From the NCBI RefSeq assembly GCF_000344155.1, contig NZ_BAOQ01000023.1:1-64000 (forward strand): DNA of 64,000 bases, written 5' to 3'. Position numbers and translations under genes: made by a program. The DNA is from Gordonia paraffinivorans NBRC 108238 (GTDB lineage Bacteria; Actinomycetota; Actinomycetes; Mycobacteriales; Mycobacteriaceae). The notes under the pieces were generated by a model, which saw only the letters and a list, made by a program, of their open reading frames with translations, made no database searches and was not told the origin of the DNA. Shown here piece by piece: positions 35,485-44,046 of this stretch; position 1 is the stretch's first letter, and each line of letters begins with the position of its first letter.

Positions 35485-36429
35485 ATGACCCAGGCGGTGG
35501 CCACCGTGGAACCCCAGTACTTCATGCTCCCCGGCAAGGCGCGACTGTCCTTCGGCGGCGACGAGTTCGTCGTCGTGCAGCTGCGCGAGGTGATCGACCC
35601 CGCGGTCGGCTTCGACGTGAAGGCCGCGCTACAGGTCCAGGCGATCGTGGCCGCGCTCGCCTCGCTGGACATGGACGGCATCGCCGACGTCGCCTCCACC
35701 CACACCGGCTACACCATTCGGGTCCGGCCGGAGGACCTCGACCCGCGCGACCTCATCCCGGTGCTCATCGCGGCGCATCAGAAGGCGATCGCCGGACGCG
35801 GCGAGTTCGCGCCGACGTTCGAGACGTCGATCATCGAGATCCCGGTCTTCTACGGCGACCCGGTCACCGAGGAGGTCGGCGCGCGCTTCCGCGACCGGCA
35901 TCCCTCGCCCGCGGAGTCCGACCTCGAATTCGTCGCTCGTGTCAACGGTTTCGACACCGTCGGCGAACTGGTCGACGCACACTCCGCGCATCCGTTCATC
36001 GTGACGTTCACCGGCGGCGTGCCCGGCAACGCCGAGAGCCTGCAGCTCGTCCCGCGGGAGATGCAGCTCCGCGTGCCCAGGTACCTGAGTCCCCGCACCG
36101 AGACCCCGGCCGGCGCGGTCGGGCACGGCGGCAACACGACCACGATCGCGCCGGCCGACGCTCCCTCCGACGCCCAGCTGCTCGGTCGGGCGCCGGTGCC
36201 GGTCGTCGACTTCGGCAACGGCCTCGGCACCGACGGGTCGCCGCTGTTGCTGCCCGCGCCCACCGTGATGAAGTTCACCCCGATCGACGCGTCGGGTTTC
36301 GACGAGATCGCGGCTGCTTGTGCGGCGGGCACCTACGAGATCAACCGTGCCGACATCGAATTCGACCTGCAGGCGTTCGCCGCGGATCGCCTCGCATACG
36401 CCCGTGCCCTGGTGGGAGAGCTGCAGTGA
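35485..36429 (+). CDS. pxpB: 5-oxoprolinase subunit B-like (AHS1 / KipI family)
   Basis: PxpB with PxpC and PxpA cleaves 5-oxoproline to glutamate using ATP. The 314-residue protein has the AHS1 core EIPVFYGD followed by FTGGVPGNAESLQLVPREMQ and PRTETPAGAVGHGGNTTTIA, the paired Gly-rich loops. An N-terminal segment of about 100 residues precedes the usual domain. I chose the ATG at 35485 (MTQAVATVEPQ); the frame extends upstream to 35290 with no family match. Its TGA overlaps the pxpC GTG. No pxpA (LamB/YcsF) is in the window. The 232 nt upstream show no gene. Confidence 0.8.
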   Translation: MTQAVATVEPQYFMLPGKARLSFGGDEFVVVQLREVIDPAVGFDVKAALQVQAIVAALASLDMDGIADVASTHTGYTIRVRPEDLDPRDLIPVLIAAHQKAIAGRGEFAPTFETSIIEIPVFYGDPVTEEVGARFRDRHPSPAESDLEFVARVNGFDTVGELVDAHSAHPFIVTFTGGVPGNAESLQLVPREMQLRVPRYLSPRTETPAGAVGHGGNTTTIAPADAPSDAQLLGRAPVPVVDFGNGLGTDGSPLLLPAPTVMKFTPIDASGFDEIAAACAAGTYEINRADIEFDLQAFAADRLAYARALVGELQ

Positions 36430-37385
36430 TCACGATCGTCGACCCCGGGGTGCGCACCACCGTCCAGGACCTCGGGCGAGCGGGCACCATGGCGATGGCC
36501 ATGCCGCCCGCGGGCGCGCTCGACCAGTTTGCGAACCGCATCGCGAATGCCCTGGTGGGCAACGGACCCAAGGCGGCGACACTCGAGACCGCACTCACCG
36601 GCCTGACGCTGACCACCGACACGGACTGCACCGTCGCGGTCACCGGTGCCGACGTCGACGTCCTCGTCGACGGGGTCACCCACCCGACCTGGACCGCACT
36701 GTGGCTCCCGGCCGGGTCGGAGCTGCGGATCGGCGAGATCCGCGGCGGCGCACACTCCTACATCGCATTCGCCGGCGGCATCGACGTCCCCGTCGTGATG
36801 GGAAGTCGTGCAACCGATCTGCGCTCCGGGGTGGGCGGCCTCGGTGGTCGAGCGCTGCGGTCGAAGGACATGCTGCGCATCGGCCAGCGCACGCGCGCGG
36901 TCGAGGAGGGGCGTCACCTCCCGATGCGTCTGCGCCCGGCGCTGTCGGCGTCGGAGGAGATCCGCGTGGTCCTCGGCGTCGGGGCGCACCGGCTGAACCC
37001 GGAGTCGTTGCGGGCGCTCACCGAGCGCGAGTTCCGACTGGCGCCGGACGCCGATCGTGTGTCCTGCTCCCTCGTCGGGGAGACCCTCGAGATCGCCGAA
37101 CCGGAGGACCCCGAGGACACCCGGCGGCCCGACGAGGTCCCGCTCGCCTTTCCGCTCGGTGCCGTCACGGTGACCGGCGGCGCGCCGACCTGCCTGCTGC
37201 GCGACGCAGTGCCGGGTCGCGGCGCGCTGGCGGTGGGCACGGTGATCACGCCCGACCTCGATCTCCTCGCACAGGTCAAGGCTCCCGACGAGGTGAGGTT
37301 CACCGCCGTCGACATCGACTCCGCGCTGAGACTGCGGACCGAGCACAGCGACTTCGTGCGCACCGCGATCCGGGCCATCGCGTAA
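36426..37385 (+). CDS. pxpC: 5-oxoprolinase subunit C-like (AHS2 / biotin-dependent carboxyltransferase family)
   Basis: A 319-residue AHS2-domain protein, the partner of the upstream AHS1 protein. VDPGVRTTVQDLGRAGTMAM is the standard N-terminal motif, followed by MPPAGALDQFANRIANALVG and SYIAFAGGIDVPVVMGSRAT. Near the C-terminus GTVITPDLDLLAQVKAPDEV fits the fold. It starts at a GTG overlapping the pxpB stop, so the pair is coupled. It is followed by a long terminator shared with the convergent btuF gene. Confidence 0.85.
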   Translation: MITIVDPGVRTTVQDLGRAGTMAMAMPPAGALDQFANRIANALVGNGPKAATLETALTGLTLTTDTDCTVAVTGADVDVLVDGVTHPTWTALWLPAGSELRIGEIRGGAHSYIAFAGGIDVPVVMGSRATDLRSGVGGLGGRALRSKDMLRIGQRTRAVEEGRHLPMRLRPALSASEEIRVVLGVGAHRLNPESLRALTEREFRLAPDADRVSCSLVGETLEIAEPEDPEDTRRPDEVPLAFPLGAVTVTGGAPTCLLRDAVPGRGALAVGTVITPDLDLLAQVKAPDEVRFTAVDIDSALRLRTEHSDFVRTAIRAIA

Positions 37386-37405
37386 CCCGAGCCCTCCAAG
37401 AATCC

Positions 37406-37460
37406 CTACTTCGCCCCGGAATCGCGAGATGGGACTCGCGATTCTGGGGGGGCGAAGTAG
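37406..37460. terminator. Long hairpin terminator between pxpC and btuF
   Basis: Arms 37406-37428 and 37435-37460 form a stem of about 22 bp with a small bulge of extra Gs and a 6-nt loop. A T-run (37463-37467) follows on the plus strand. It serves converging genes. Confidence 0.85.
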
Positions 37461-37482
37461 CGCTTTTTCGTTGGGGCGGTGT

Positions 37483-38547
37483 TCAGTTCAGCCAGTCGTT
37501 GCCCGCCAGTCCGAGTTTCCGGACGTCGAGCGGCGGGGTGATGCCCGACGCGGGTGCGAGGTCGTGCGCCTCGAGCACCGCCCGAAGCGTCTCGGCGGCG
37601 TCGATGTTGAGCGGACTGGACACCCACATGGCGTACGGCAGGTTCACGAAATGGCTCTCCCGCACCGCTTTCAGGTTCCGGCTTGCCGGGTTGGAGCGCA
37701 GCGCCTCGATCTTCTGCTCGACGCTCTGGCCGGGGTAGTCGACGAAGACGATCAGGTCGGGATCGGCGACGGTGATCCGCTCCCAGTTGACAGCGGTCCA
37801 CGTGTCCCGGACGTCCTCGGTGGCGTTGCGCGCTCCCGCGGCGTCGATGATGCCCTGGGGCCCGCCGAAGGAGCCAGACGTGAAGATGGTGTCGGACACG
37901 CTGTCGAACACGAAGACCGTCGGCCGGACCTCCGGTTGCGGTGCGCCGCGGAGCTTTTCGAGGCGCTTGGCGACGTCGTCGGCGGCTTTCGCGCCCCGGC
38001 CCGGGTTACCGGTGATCGTGCCGATGTTGCGCAGGTCGGTGTCGAGTGCGACCCACGGGTCCATCGTGCCCCGCTGGGCCTGTCCGTCGACCTGGCGGCA
38101 TGCCTCCGAAAGTTGGTACACGTCGATGCCGTGCGAGGCGAGGATCTCCGGGGTGATCCCCCGGGATTCGCTCATGCCGTAGTTGTACCCGGCGTAGAGG
38201 ACCTGCGGCCTGGCGCCGACGATGTTCTCCAGCGTGGGCGGTTGGGTGGAGACCTCGTTGAGGGTGTCGACCTGTTCCGGGCCGTAGACGAGTCGTAGAA
38301 CGTCCTTGTCGCGTGCCAACGAACTGACGGCGACCATCTTGTCTCGCGCTCCGGCCGCGAGCGCGATGGCGATCATGCCGCCGTCGTTGACGAAGAGACG
38401 CTCGAGGGGCTGGGGGAAGGCGACCTGTTCGCCGCAGTTGGTGACGGTGACCGAGTCCGCGGATGCGGTGGAGTCGTCGGTGCCGCATCCGGCGAGAAGT
38501 CCGGCGGTGAGCGCGGAGACGACGATGAGAGTGCTAGGGAGCTTCAC
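37483..38547 (-). CDS. btuF: Corrinoid-type ABC substrate-binding lipoprotein (BtuF-like)
   Basis: A 354-residue solute-binding protein. The signal peptide ends in the lipobox LLAGCGTDD (Cys about residue 21). NCGEQVAFPQPLERLFVNDG and LENIVGARPQVLYAGYNYGM belong to the family; SESRGITPEILASHGIDVYQ is a typical loop. It is the last gene of an operon btuC-btuD-btuF behind a cobalamin riboswitch, so cobalamin or cobinamide is the expected ligand. It starts at the GTG at 38547, overlapping the btuD stop. Confidence 0.85.
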   Translation of the reverse strand: MKLPSTLIVVSALTAGLLAGCGTDDSTASADSVTVTNCGEQVAFPQPLERLFVNDGGMIAIALAAGARDKMVAVSSLARDKDVLRLVYGPEQVDTLNEVSTQPPTLENIVGARPQVLYAGYNYGMSESRGITPEILASHGIDVYQLSEACRQVDGQAQRGTMDPWVALDTDLRNIGTITGNPGRGAKAADDVAKRLEKLRGAPQPEVRPTVFVFDSVSDTIFTSGSFGGPQGIIDAAGARNATEDVRDTWTAVNWERITVADPDLIVFVDYPGQSVEQKIEALRSNPASRNLKAVRESHFVNLPYAMWVSSPLNIDAAETLRAVLEAHDLAPASGITPPLDVRKLGLAGNDWLN

Positions 38548-39374
38548 GGGACTTCCTCGAGGTTGAGAGTCGGCAGTTCAGATGTGTTGGGCGAGTTGAG
38601 CAACAGGTGCGGCCGCCCGGTTTCGGGATGCGGCACGATGCTGCCGGTCACGTCGAACACGGAGGCGAGCAGATCGGGTGTCAGCACCTCCAGCGGTGGC
38701 CCTTGGGCGACGATCCCGCCGTCGGCGACGACCGCCACCGCGTCGAAATGGCGGAGGACGAGGTCGAGGTCGTGCATCGCGGCGACGACCGTCGCGTCGA
38801 GTTCGTCGAGGACCTGCATCAGACGCAGGCGCCACGCGGCGTCGAGATGATTGGTCGGCTCGTCGAGAACGATGATCGGGGTCCGTTGCGCGAGCGCGCG
38901 GGCCAGCACGACGCGGTGTCGTTCTCCACCGGACAATCGGGTACACGACCGTCGTTGCCAGCCGGCCAGACCGACCGTGCTCAGGGCCTCCTCAACGGCC
39001 GCGGCGTCGTCGGAACTGGTTGTCGCCCAGGATGACCGGTACGGTGTTCGGCCCAGGCCCACGGCCTCGGCGACGGTCAGTTCGGCTGACGGGTGTTCGT
39101 CCTGCGTGACGACGGCGATCGCGCGGGCGCGACGCCGCGCCGGAAGTCGGGCGAGGTCGTGGTCGCCGACCATGACGTGGCCGCCGGCCGGGGACTCGAG
39201 ACCGCACAGCGTGCGTAGCAGGGTGGATTTCCCCGCGCCGTTCGGTCCGATGACGGCGAGTCGGGTGCCGGCCGGGACGTCGAGGTTCACTTCGTGGAGG
39301 ATTACGTGGGTTCCGCGTCGGCAGCCGACCGACCGGGCATGTAACGACAGCGCTCGGGGCGGGGGCGTCGTCAT
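38544..39374 (-). CDS. btuD: Corrinoid ABC transporter ATPase (BtuD-like)
   Basis: A 276-residue ATPase. Walker A GPNGAGKS is near residue 42, the signature is RLSGGERHRVVLARAL, Walker B is IIVLDEPTNHLDAA, and the H-loop is AAMHDLDLVLRH. I used the ATG at 39374, which overlaps the permease TGA by ATGA; the frame stays open far upstream but only as antisense of other genes. The C-terminal 40 residues are an extension beyond the usual domain. Confidence 0.9.
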   Translation of the reverse strand: MTTPPPRALSLHARSVGCRRGTHVILHEVNLDVPAGTRLAVIGPNGAGKSTLLRTLCGLESPAGGHVMVGDHDLARLPARRRARAIAVVTQDEHPSAELTVAEAVGLGRTPYRSSWATTSSDDAAAVEEALSTVGLAGWQRRSCTRLSGGERHRVVLARALAQRTPIIVLDEPTNHLDAAWRLRLMQVLDELDATVVAAMHDLDLVLRHFDAVAVVADGGIVAQGPPLEVLTPDLLASVFDVTGSIVPHPETGRPHLLLNSPNTSELPTLNLEEVP

Positions 39375-40450
39375 GAGGTGCCCCCGCCGAACACGTACTG
39401 GCGTCGCCCCATCAGGAGCAGGAACACCGGGGCGCCAATCAGTCCGGTGACGATGCCGAGCGGCATCTCCCGAGGCGCGGAGGCGACGCGGGAGACGACG
39501 TCGACCCACACCAGGAATAGCGCGCCTCCGCATACCGCGACCGGGAGCATCGCTCGGTGGGTTGCGCCGACGAGCAGGCGCGCGGCGTGCGGGACGATCA
39601 GGCCGACGAAGCCGATGCCTCCGGCGACGGCCACCATGACCCCGACGAGGACTCCCTGGACGGCGAACAGCGCGTTGCGAACGCCGCGCACCGGCACTCC
39701 CAGCGACGACGCGGTGTCGGTGCCGGCCGCGTAGGCGTCGAGCCATGAGTGGATAGCCAGCATCGCGCACGCGGCGACCATGACGAGGACCCCGGCGATC
39801 TGCACCTTCGTCCAGGTGGCGCCGGCGACGCTGCCGAGCATCCAGAACATGACGTTGTCGGCGGCGTGGGGATCGGCGGCGGTGAACACCAGCAGCGACG
39901 ACATCGCCATGAACGCCGACGACAGCACCACGCCGGACAGGATCAGCCGGAGGGGCGTGAGGCCCCCCTGCGCACGAGCGATGGTGTACACCGCAACCGA
40001 TGCCGAGAGCGCCCCGAGGAGGGCGCCCGCCGACAGAGCCCAGACACCCAGCGCTGCAAGGGAACCCAGGGTGATGACCACCGTCGCGCCGACCGACGCC
40101 CCGGCGGACACTCCCAGCAGATACGGCTCGGCGAGCGGGTTGCGGACGAGCGCCTGCATCAGTGCTCCGGCGAGTGCGAGCCCGGCGCCGACGATCGCGG
40201 CCAGGATCGAGCGTGGCAGGCGGAGGTCGAAGATGATGACCGAGTGCGCGGCGTCGACCTCGTCGCCGCGCAGGCGTCCGACGACGGTGCGCCCGACCTC
40301 CTCGATCGGGATGGACTCGGCGCCGAACGCCGTCGCGAGCACAATGCTCACCAGCGTGAGCGCCGACAGGATCAGGGCAAGCGGCGTCGACGGAAGTCGC
40401 GGCGCTGATGCGCCGGCGACCCCGGTCGTGCCGTCTGGGGGACGGGACAC
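39371..40450 (-). CDS. btuC: Corrinoid ABC transporter permease (BtuC-like)
   Basis: A 359-residue permease with about ten helices. DLRLPRSILAAIVGAGLALA, then NPLAEPYLLGVSAGASVGA and GLIVPHAARLLVGATHRAM are the BtuC/FecCD signatures. It starts at the GTG at 40450, about 50 nt after the end of the cobalamin riboswitch. Translation of this first gene, and transcription of the operon, should therefore fall when adenosylcobalamin is abundant. Confidence 0.92.
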   Translation of the reverse strand: MSRPPDGTTGVAGASAPRLPSTPLALILSALTLVSIVLATAFGAESIPIEEVGRTVVGRLRGDEVDAAHSVIIFDLRLPRSILAAIVGAGLALAGALMQALVRNPLAEPYLLGVSAGASVGATVVITLGSLAALGVWALSAGALLGALSASVAVYTIARAQGGLTPLRLILSGVVLSSAFMAMSSLLVFTAADPHAADNVMFWMLGSVAGATWTKVQIAGVLVMVAACAMLAIHSWLDAYAAGTDTASSLGVPVRGVRNALFAVQGVLVGVMVAVAGGIGFVGLIVPHAARLLVGATHRAMLPVAVCGGALFLVWVDVVSRVASAPREMPLGIVTGLIGAPVFLLLMGRRQYVFGGGTS

Positions 40451-40499
40451 GTGTTTCTACCTCGGTCTGGGCGTCTGTGCGCGAGACGCCGGTGGACTC

Positions 40500-40670
40500 G
40501 TGGAGAGCGGCAGGTATTCGGACTCGGGATCGACCGGGCCCGACGCCTTCCCGGGTTGCCCCAGTGGCCTTGGTGTCGGGCTCGTCCCCCATACCGCTGC
40601 GCGCCAGTCCTGGATTCCCACCAGGTTCCCTTGCCTCCGCGTGGTGCGGGTGCGACCGCTCTCGAGGGTG
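40500..40670 (-). promoter_or_regulatory. Cobalamin riboswitch controlling btuCDF
   Basis: Read on the minus strand, the leader has GGGAACCTGGTGGGAATCC, then the CTGGCGCGCAGCGGTATG element, then the B12 box GGCCACTGGGG (plus strand 40557-40567), and it ends in GAGTCCGAATACCTGCC. These are the conserved parts of the cobalamin riboswitch in the right order. The boundaries are approximate. It lies between btuC and the divergent lactate dehydrogenase gene. Confidence 0.93.
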
Positions 40671-40799
40671 AGGGTACCAACCCCGGCGCCGGGCGGCGTC
40701 GCCGGCGAGGCGGTCGTCGGGCGCGGGACGACGACGACACCTATCCTTGTGTCCACGAGGCGATGTGACCCGAAGCGAACCGAGGCGGACGGTGACCCG

Positions 40800-41753
40800 A
40801 TGAATGGACGACCGACGAAGCTGGCGATCATCGGCGCGGGTGCGGTGGGCACCGCGATCGCGTACTCCGCGCTGATCCGTGGCGTCGCGCGCAGCATCGC
40901 GCTCATGGACGTCAACGCGGCGAAGGTCGCCGCGGAGGTCCTCGATCTCTCGCACGGTCTGGAGTTCGTGCCCCGCGCCGATGTCGTCGGCTCCGACGAC
41001 ATGTCGGTGTGCGCAGGTGCCGACGTCGTCGTGATGACCGCCGGCGCCAAACAGAAACCGGGACAGTCGCGGCTCGAATTGGCCGAGGCCACAATCGGCC
41101 TGACGCGATCGATCCTGCCCCGGGTCCTGGAGGTTGCGCCAGACGCGATCTATCTCATGGTCACCAACCCCGTCGACGTCGTCACGCGCGCGGCGTTGGA
41201 GGTCAGCGGGCTGCCGCCGAATCGGGTGTTCGGTTCGGGAACGGTGCTCGACTCGTCGCGGCTGCGGTTCCTGATCGCCGACCACTGCGGGGTCGCCGTG
41301 CAGAGCGTGCACGCCTACATCGTCGGCGAGCACGGCGACACCGAGATCGCGCTGTGGTCGTCGGCGACGATCGGCGGGGTCCCGCTGACGCAGTGGACTC
41401 CGCTGCCCGGTCGACCGCCGATGGATTTCGCTGCGCGCGAGGCCATTCGAGACGAGGTGGTGCACGCCGCGTACAAGATCATCGAGGGCAAGGGCGCCAC
41501 CAACTACGCCATCGGACTCGCGGCCACGCGCATCGTCGAGGCGGTCCTCGGCGACGAACACCGGGTCATGCCCGTCTCGACGGTCGCCGACGGGTTCCCC
41601 GGCCTCGAGGACGTGTGCCTGTCGCTGCCGACCGTGATCGATCGCGGCGGTGCGCGTAACAGGCTCGAGGTGCCGCTGTCGGACGAGGAGCGAGAGGGGC
41701 TGCTCGCGTCGGCGGAGACGCTGCGCCGGATGCAGGCGAGGTTCGGGTTGTAG
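40800..41753 (+). CDS. ldh: L-lactate dehydrogenase (LDH/MDH superfamily)
   Basis: A 317-residue NAD-dependent dehydrogenase. The N-terminal nucleotide motif is AIIGAGAVGTAIAYSALIRG. The substrate loop GAKQKPGQSRLELAEAT has the LDH-type Gln (MDH has Arg in this position), NPVDVVTRAALE follows, and the catalytic His is in VGEHGDTEIALWS. It interconverts pyruvate and lactate. The ATG is at 40800, just downstream of the divergent btu riboswitch region. It is not followed by related genes. Confidence 0.88.
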   Translation: MNGRPTKLAIIGAGAVGTAIAYSALIRGVARSIALMDVNAAKVAAEVLDLSHGLEFVPRADVVGSDDMSVCAGADVVVMTAGAKQKPGQSRLELAEATIGLTRSILPRVLEVAPDAIYLMVTNPVDVVTRAALEVSGLPPNRVFGSGTVLDSSRLRFLIADHCGVAVQSVHAYIVGEHGDTEIALWSSATIGGVPLTQWTPLPGRPPMDFAAREAIRDEVVHAAYKIIEGKGATNYAIGLAATRIVEAVLGDEHRVMPVSTVADGFPGLEDVCLSLPTVIDRGGARNRLEVPLSDEEREGLLASAETLRRMQARFGL

Positions 41754-41943
41754 GGATGGCGACAGGATCGCGGGTTGGTGCGCTCGCGCGGGTTGGACAT
41801 CGCGATCGTGGGCTCGACCCTCGACTTCGGGTGGGCTCGGGTGCCTGTCACTCGACCGGACCAATCCTCGCTTCCGATGCTGGTCCGCCCGCCGCGTGCC
41901 GGTAGGTTTTACCTGATCGCATCGGTGTGGAAGAGGGTCGACG

Positions 41944-42216
41944 ATGAGCGTTGTGCGGAAGACGGTGCTGGGTTTTATGGCGGCGGGAGCGCTGATGATC
42001 GCGCCGCTGACGGTGGCCGCCCCGGCGCAGGCCGCGACCGACTACCCGAACTGCACCGCTCTCCGTGAGGACTACCCGCACGGTGTCGGCAGGCCGGGTG
42101 CGGTCGACTCGACCTCGGGCACCCCGGTCACGAACTTCACCGTCGACGCCGACCTCTACAACGCCAACTCGGAGAGCGACCGCGACGGCGACGGCATCGC
42201 CTGCGAGCAGCACTGA
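41944..42216 (+). CDS. Small exported Excalibur-domain protein
   Basis: A 90-residue secreted protein. The signal peptide MSVVRKTVLGFMAAGALMIA runs on to PAQA-ATDYPNC, with cleavage predicted after AQA near residue 30. The mature part is one Excalibur domain: NCTALREDYPHGVGR and the calcium-loop-like end SDRDGDGIACEQH, with two Cys for a disulfide. The function of these domains is not firmly known; they occur alone or on nucleases. The 190 nt before it hold no gene. Confidence 0.85.
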   Translation: MSVVRKTVLGFMAAGALMIAPLTVAAPAQAATDYPNCTALREDYPHGVGRPGAVDSTSGTPVTNFTVDADLYNANSESDRDGDGIACEQH

Positions 42217-42230
42217 CCCCGGCGTCGAAA

Positions 42231-42310
42231 CGACGTCGCCCACGACATCGGTCCGGATCGGCGACAGCGATCGAAATCGCCGGGGCTGATCGAAGTCGCG
42301 GGCGACTTCG
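42231..42310. repeat. Intergenic palindromic repeat, copy A
   Basis: CGACGTCGCCCACGACATCG at one end and GTCGCGGGCGACTTCG at the other form an imperfect inverted repeat around GATCGGCGACAGCGATCG. About 80 nt of closely related sequence occurs at 59191-59271, and part of it at 60328-60371. It lies in the 303-nt gap between the Excalibur and DUF2786 genes, which holds no other recognisable feature. Confidence 0.7.
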
Positions 42311-42520
42311 TCTCTGTCCGCCGTCTCTGTCCGATCGCCGACGATCGTCGCGAACCAGCGGCACCGGCAGCAACGGCCGGTCGGCGACGACGCCATCGCC
42401 CGCTGGGCACTGCCCGGGGACGCTCCGGGCTCGGTCACCCCTCCGGGCGCCTCGACCTGAGGTTTTCGACCATCTGCGCGGCCGAGGGAACCGATTCGGC
42501 GCGCAGATAGTCTGAACTTC

Positions 42521-43351
42521 ATGCGCGACGACAAGCTGCTCTCCCGGATCTCGGCTCTGCTCCGCAAGGCGGAGAACACCGACAACGAGCACGAGGCCGA
42601 GGCCTTCATGCAGGCCGCGCAGCGCCTGGCGACCGCGTCCGCGATCGATCTGGCGGTGGCCCGCGCACACGACCCCGACGCCCGCAAGAAGGTCACGCCG
42701 ATCACCCGTCAGATCAAGATCGGGGAGCCGGGCAAGCGCGGTCTGCGCACCTACGTGCAGCTGTTCGTCGCCATCGCGGCGGCCAACGACGTGACCGTCG
42801 ACGTCGCGTCGAACTCGACCTTCGTCCTCGCCTACGGGTACGAGGCCGACATCGACGCGTGCGAGGCGCTGTACACGTCGCTCATCGTGCAGATGGTCGC
42901 CGCCAGCGATGCCTACCTGCGATCCGGCGCCTACAAGGGGGAGACGTTCGCGCGGGTCGTCACCAAGGGCACCGGCTGGCGCGCACGCCGCGTCATCGAG
43001 GAGAAACCGCTGTCGCCGATCACCGCACGGCTGAACTTCCAGTCCGCGTTCGCCGAACGTATCGGCAAGCGCCTCGCCGAGGCCCGCGACGCCGCCCGCG
43101 AAGAGGCGCTCGACGCCGAGCGGGAGTCGGGAGCGCCGGAACGATCGACGGCAGTGGCGCTGCGCAACAAGGAACTCGAGGTCCGCGACTTTTATCGGAC
43201 CGAGTCGACGGCCCGCGGCACCTGGCGCCCGTCGAGTGCGTCGGCCGGGTATTCCGAGGCCGCGCGGCGCGCAGGCGACCGGGCGGGGCGACGTGCCAAG
43301 ATCGGCGCCGACCATGAATTCGGTGCTCCGCGACGGGCTCTCGAGGCGTGA
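42521..43351 (+). CDS. DUF2786 protein
   Basis: A 276-residue protein of unknown function. The DUF2786 motif is at the N-terminus: LLSRISALLRKAENTDNEHE and AEAFMQAAQRLATASAIDLA, a helical pair seen also in phage-related proteins. A middle region (RTYVQLFVAIAAANDVTVDV) and a charged C-terminal half rich in Arg/Ala/Glu follow. The next gene, a small metallohydrolase, starts 4 nt after the stop, as in other mycolata, so the two probably work together. It starts at the ATG at 42521. Confidence 0.85.
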   Translation: MRDDKLLSRISALLRKAENTDNEHEAEAFMQAAQRLATASAIDLAVARAHDPDARKKVTPITRQIKIGEPGKRGLRTYVQLFVAIAAANDVTVDVASNSTFVLAYGYEADIDACEALYTSLIVQMVAASDAYLRSGAYKGETFARVVTKGTGWRARRVIEEKPLSPITARLNFQSAFAERIGKRLAEARDAAREEALDAERESGAPERSTAVALRNKELEVRDFYRTESTARGTWRPSSASAGYSEAARRAGDRAGRRAKIGADHEFGAPRRALEA

Positions 43352-43355
43352 GGGC

Positions 43356-43880
43356 ATGGCCGTGAGTCCCCGCGACACCGGCCGCGCCGCGTTCTACGAC
43401 GCCGAGCGGCTGGTCCACCGGCTGTTCGACAACGCACCGTCATCGAGGACGGTGCAGCTCGCCGGTGCCGAGATCACGCTGCCCGCGGAAGCGCGCTTCG
43501 CGTCCATCGACGCCGTGCAGGACTACGTCCGGCGAGTGCTGGACCTGCCCGGCGTTCGCGAACGATTCCCGCGCGCCGCCGAACCGGTGTCGGTGCGGAA
43601 ACGGCGTGGCCGACGACAGGCCCACTACGCGCGCAGGGTCCCGGTGTCCGGTGGGGGACCGGTGGAGGCCGAGATCGCGATTCCGTCGGACTCCGAGGGC
43701 CGGTGGGCATTGCGGGAACTCGTCGTGTTGCACGAGGTCGCGCATCACCTAGACGACACGGAGGGGCCAAGCCACGGTCGGGGTTTCGTGTTGACGCTGA
43801 TCGAGCTCGTCGGGCTGGTGCTGGGCCCCGAGGCCGCGTTCGTGTACCGGGTCGTGTTGGCCGATTCGGGGATCGGCTGA
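43356..43880 (+). CDS. Small zinc metallohydrolase (TIGR04338-like)
   Basis: A 174-residue protein with the zinc-binding motif LHEVAHHLDD and a nearby GPSHGRGFVLTLIELVGLVL, where the second His may be the third ligand. The activity is unknown; the family is largely restricted to actinobacteria. I chose the ATG at 43356 just after the DUF2786 stop; an ATG at 43314 would overlap that gene. The TGA stop lies inside the first unit of a 17-bp tandem repeat, so the repeat has invaded or grown from the 3' end of the gene. Confidence 0.8.
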   Translation: MAVSPRDTGRAAFYDAERLVHRLFDNAPSSRTVQLAGAEITLPAEARFASIDAVQDYVRRVLDLPGVRERFPRAAEPVSVRKRRGRRQAHYARRVPVSGGGPVEAEIAIPSDSEGRWALRELVVLHEVAHHLDDTEGPSHGRGFVLTLIELVGLVLGPEAAFVYRVVLADSGIG

Positions 43881-43990
43881 CGCTCGATACTGGCTGACGG
43901 TCGACATTGGCTGACGGTCGATACTGACTGACGGTCGACATTGGCTGACGGTCGATACTGACTGACGGTCGACATTGGCTGACGGTTCAC
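43875..43990. repeat. 17-bp tandem repeat, about 6.8 copies
   Basis: Units of the type GGCTGACGGTCGACATT start at 43875, 43892, 43909, 43926, 43943, 43960 and 43977 (partial). Odd and even units alternate between ...CGATACT and ...CGACATT, giving a 34-bp higher-order period. The repeats have no spacers. The first unit includes the stop codon of the metallohydrolase. Confidence 0.95.
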
Positions 43991-43995
43991 GCGGA

Positions 43996-44026
43996 CAGGC
44001 CGTCCCCGAGGACCCGGGACGGCCTG
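43996..44026. terminator. Hairpin between the metallohydrolase and the NCS1 permease genes
   Basis: Arms CAGGCCGTCCC (43996-44006) and GGGACGGCCTG (44016-44026) with a 9-nt loop, positioned for converging transcription. Confidence 0.8.
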
Positions 44027-44046
44027 CTCACCGCTAGTGCCGGAGA

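Noticed and set aside
39375-41864. The long upstream open extension of the btuD frame
   Set aside because: It is antisense or off-frame to btuC and ldh; the btuD domain starts cleanly at 39374 with an ATGA overlap.
43875-43990. CRISPR array
   Set aside because: Units are 17 bp and contiguous with no spacers; there are no cas genes in the window.
43474-43990. Minus-strand proteins made of VSQYRPSANVDRQ-like repeats
   Set aside because: The peptide repeats simply translate the 17-bp DNA repeat and run on into antisense of the metallohydrolase; there is no ribosome-binding site.
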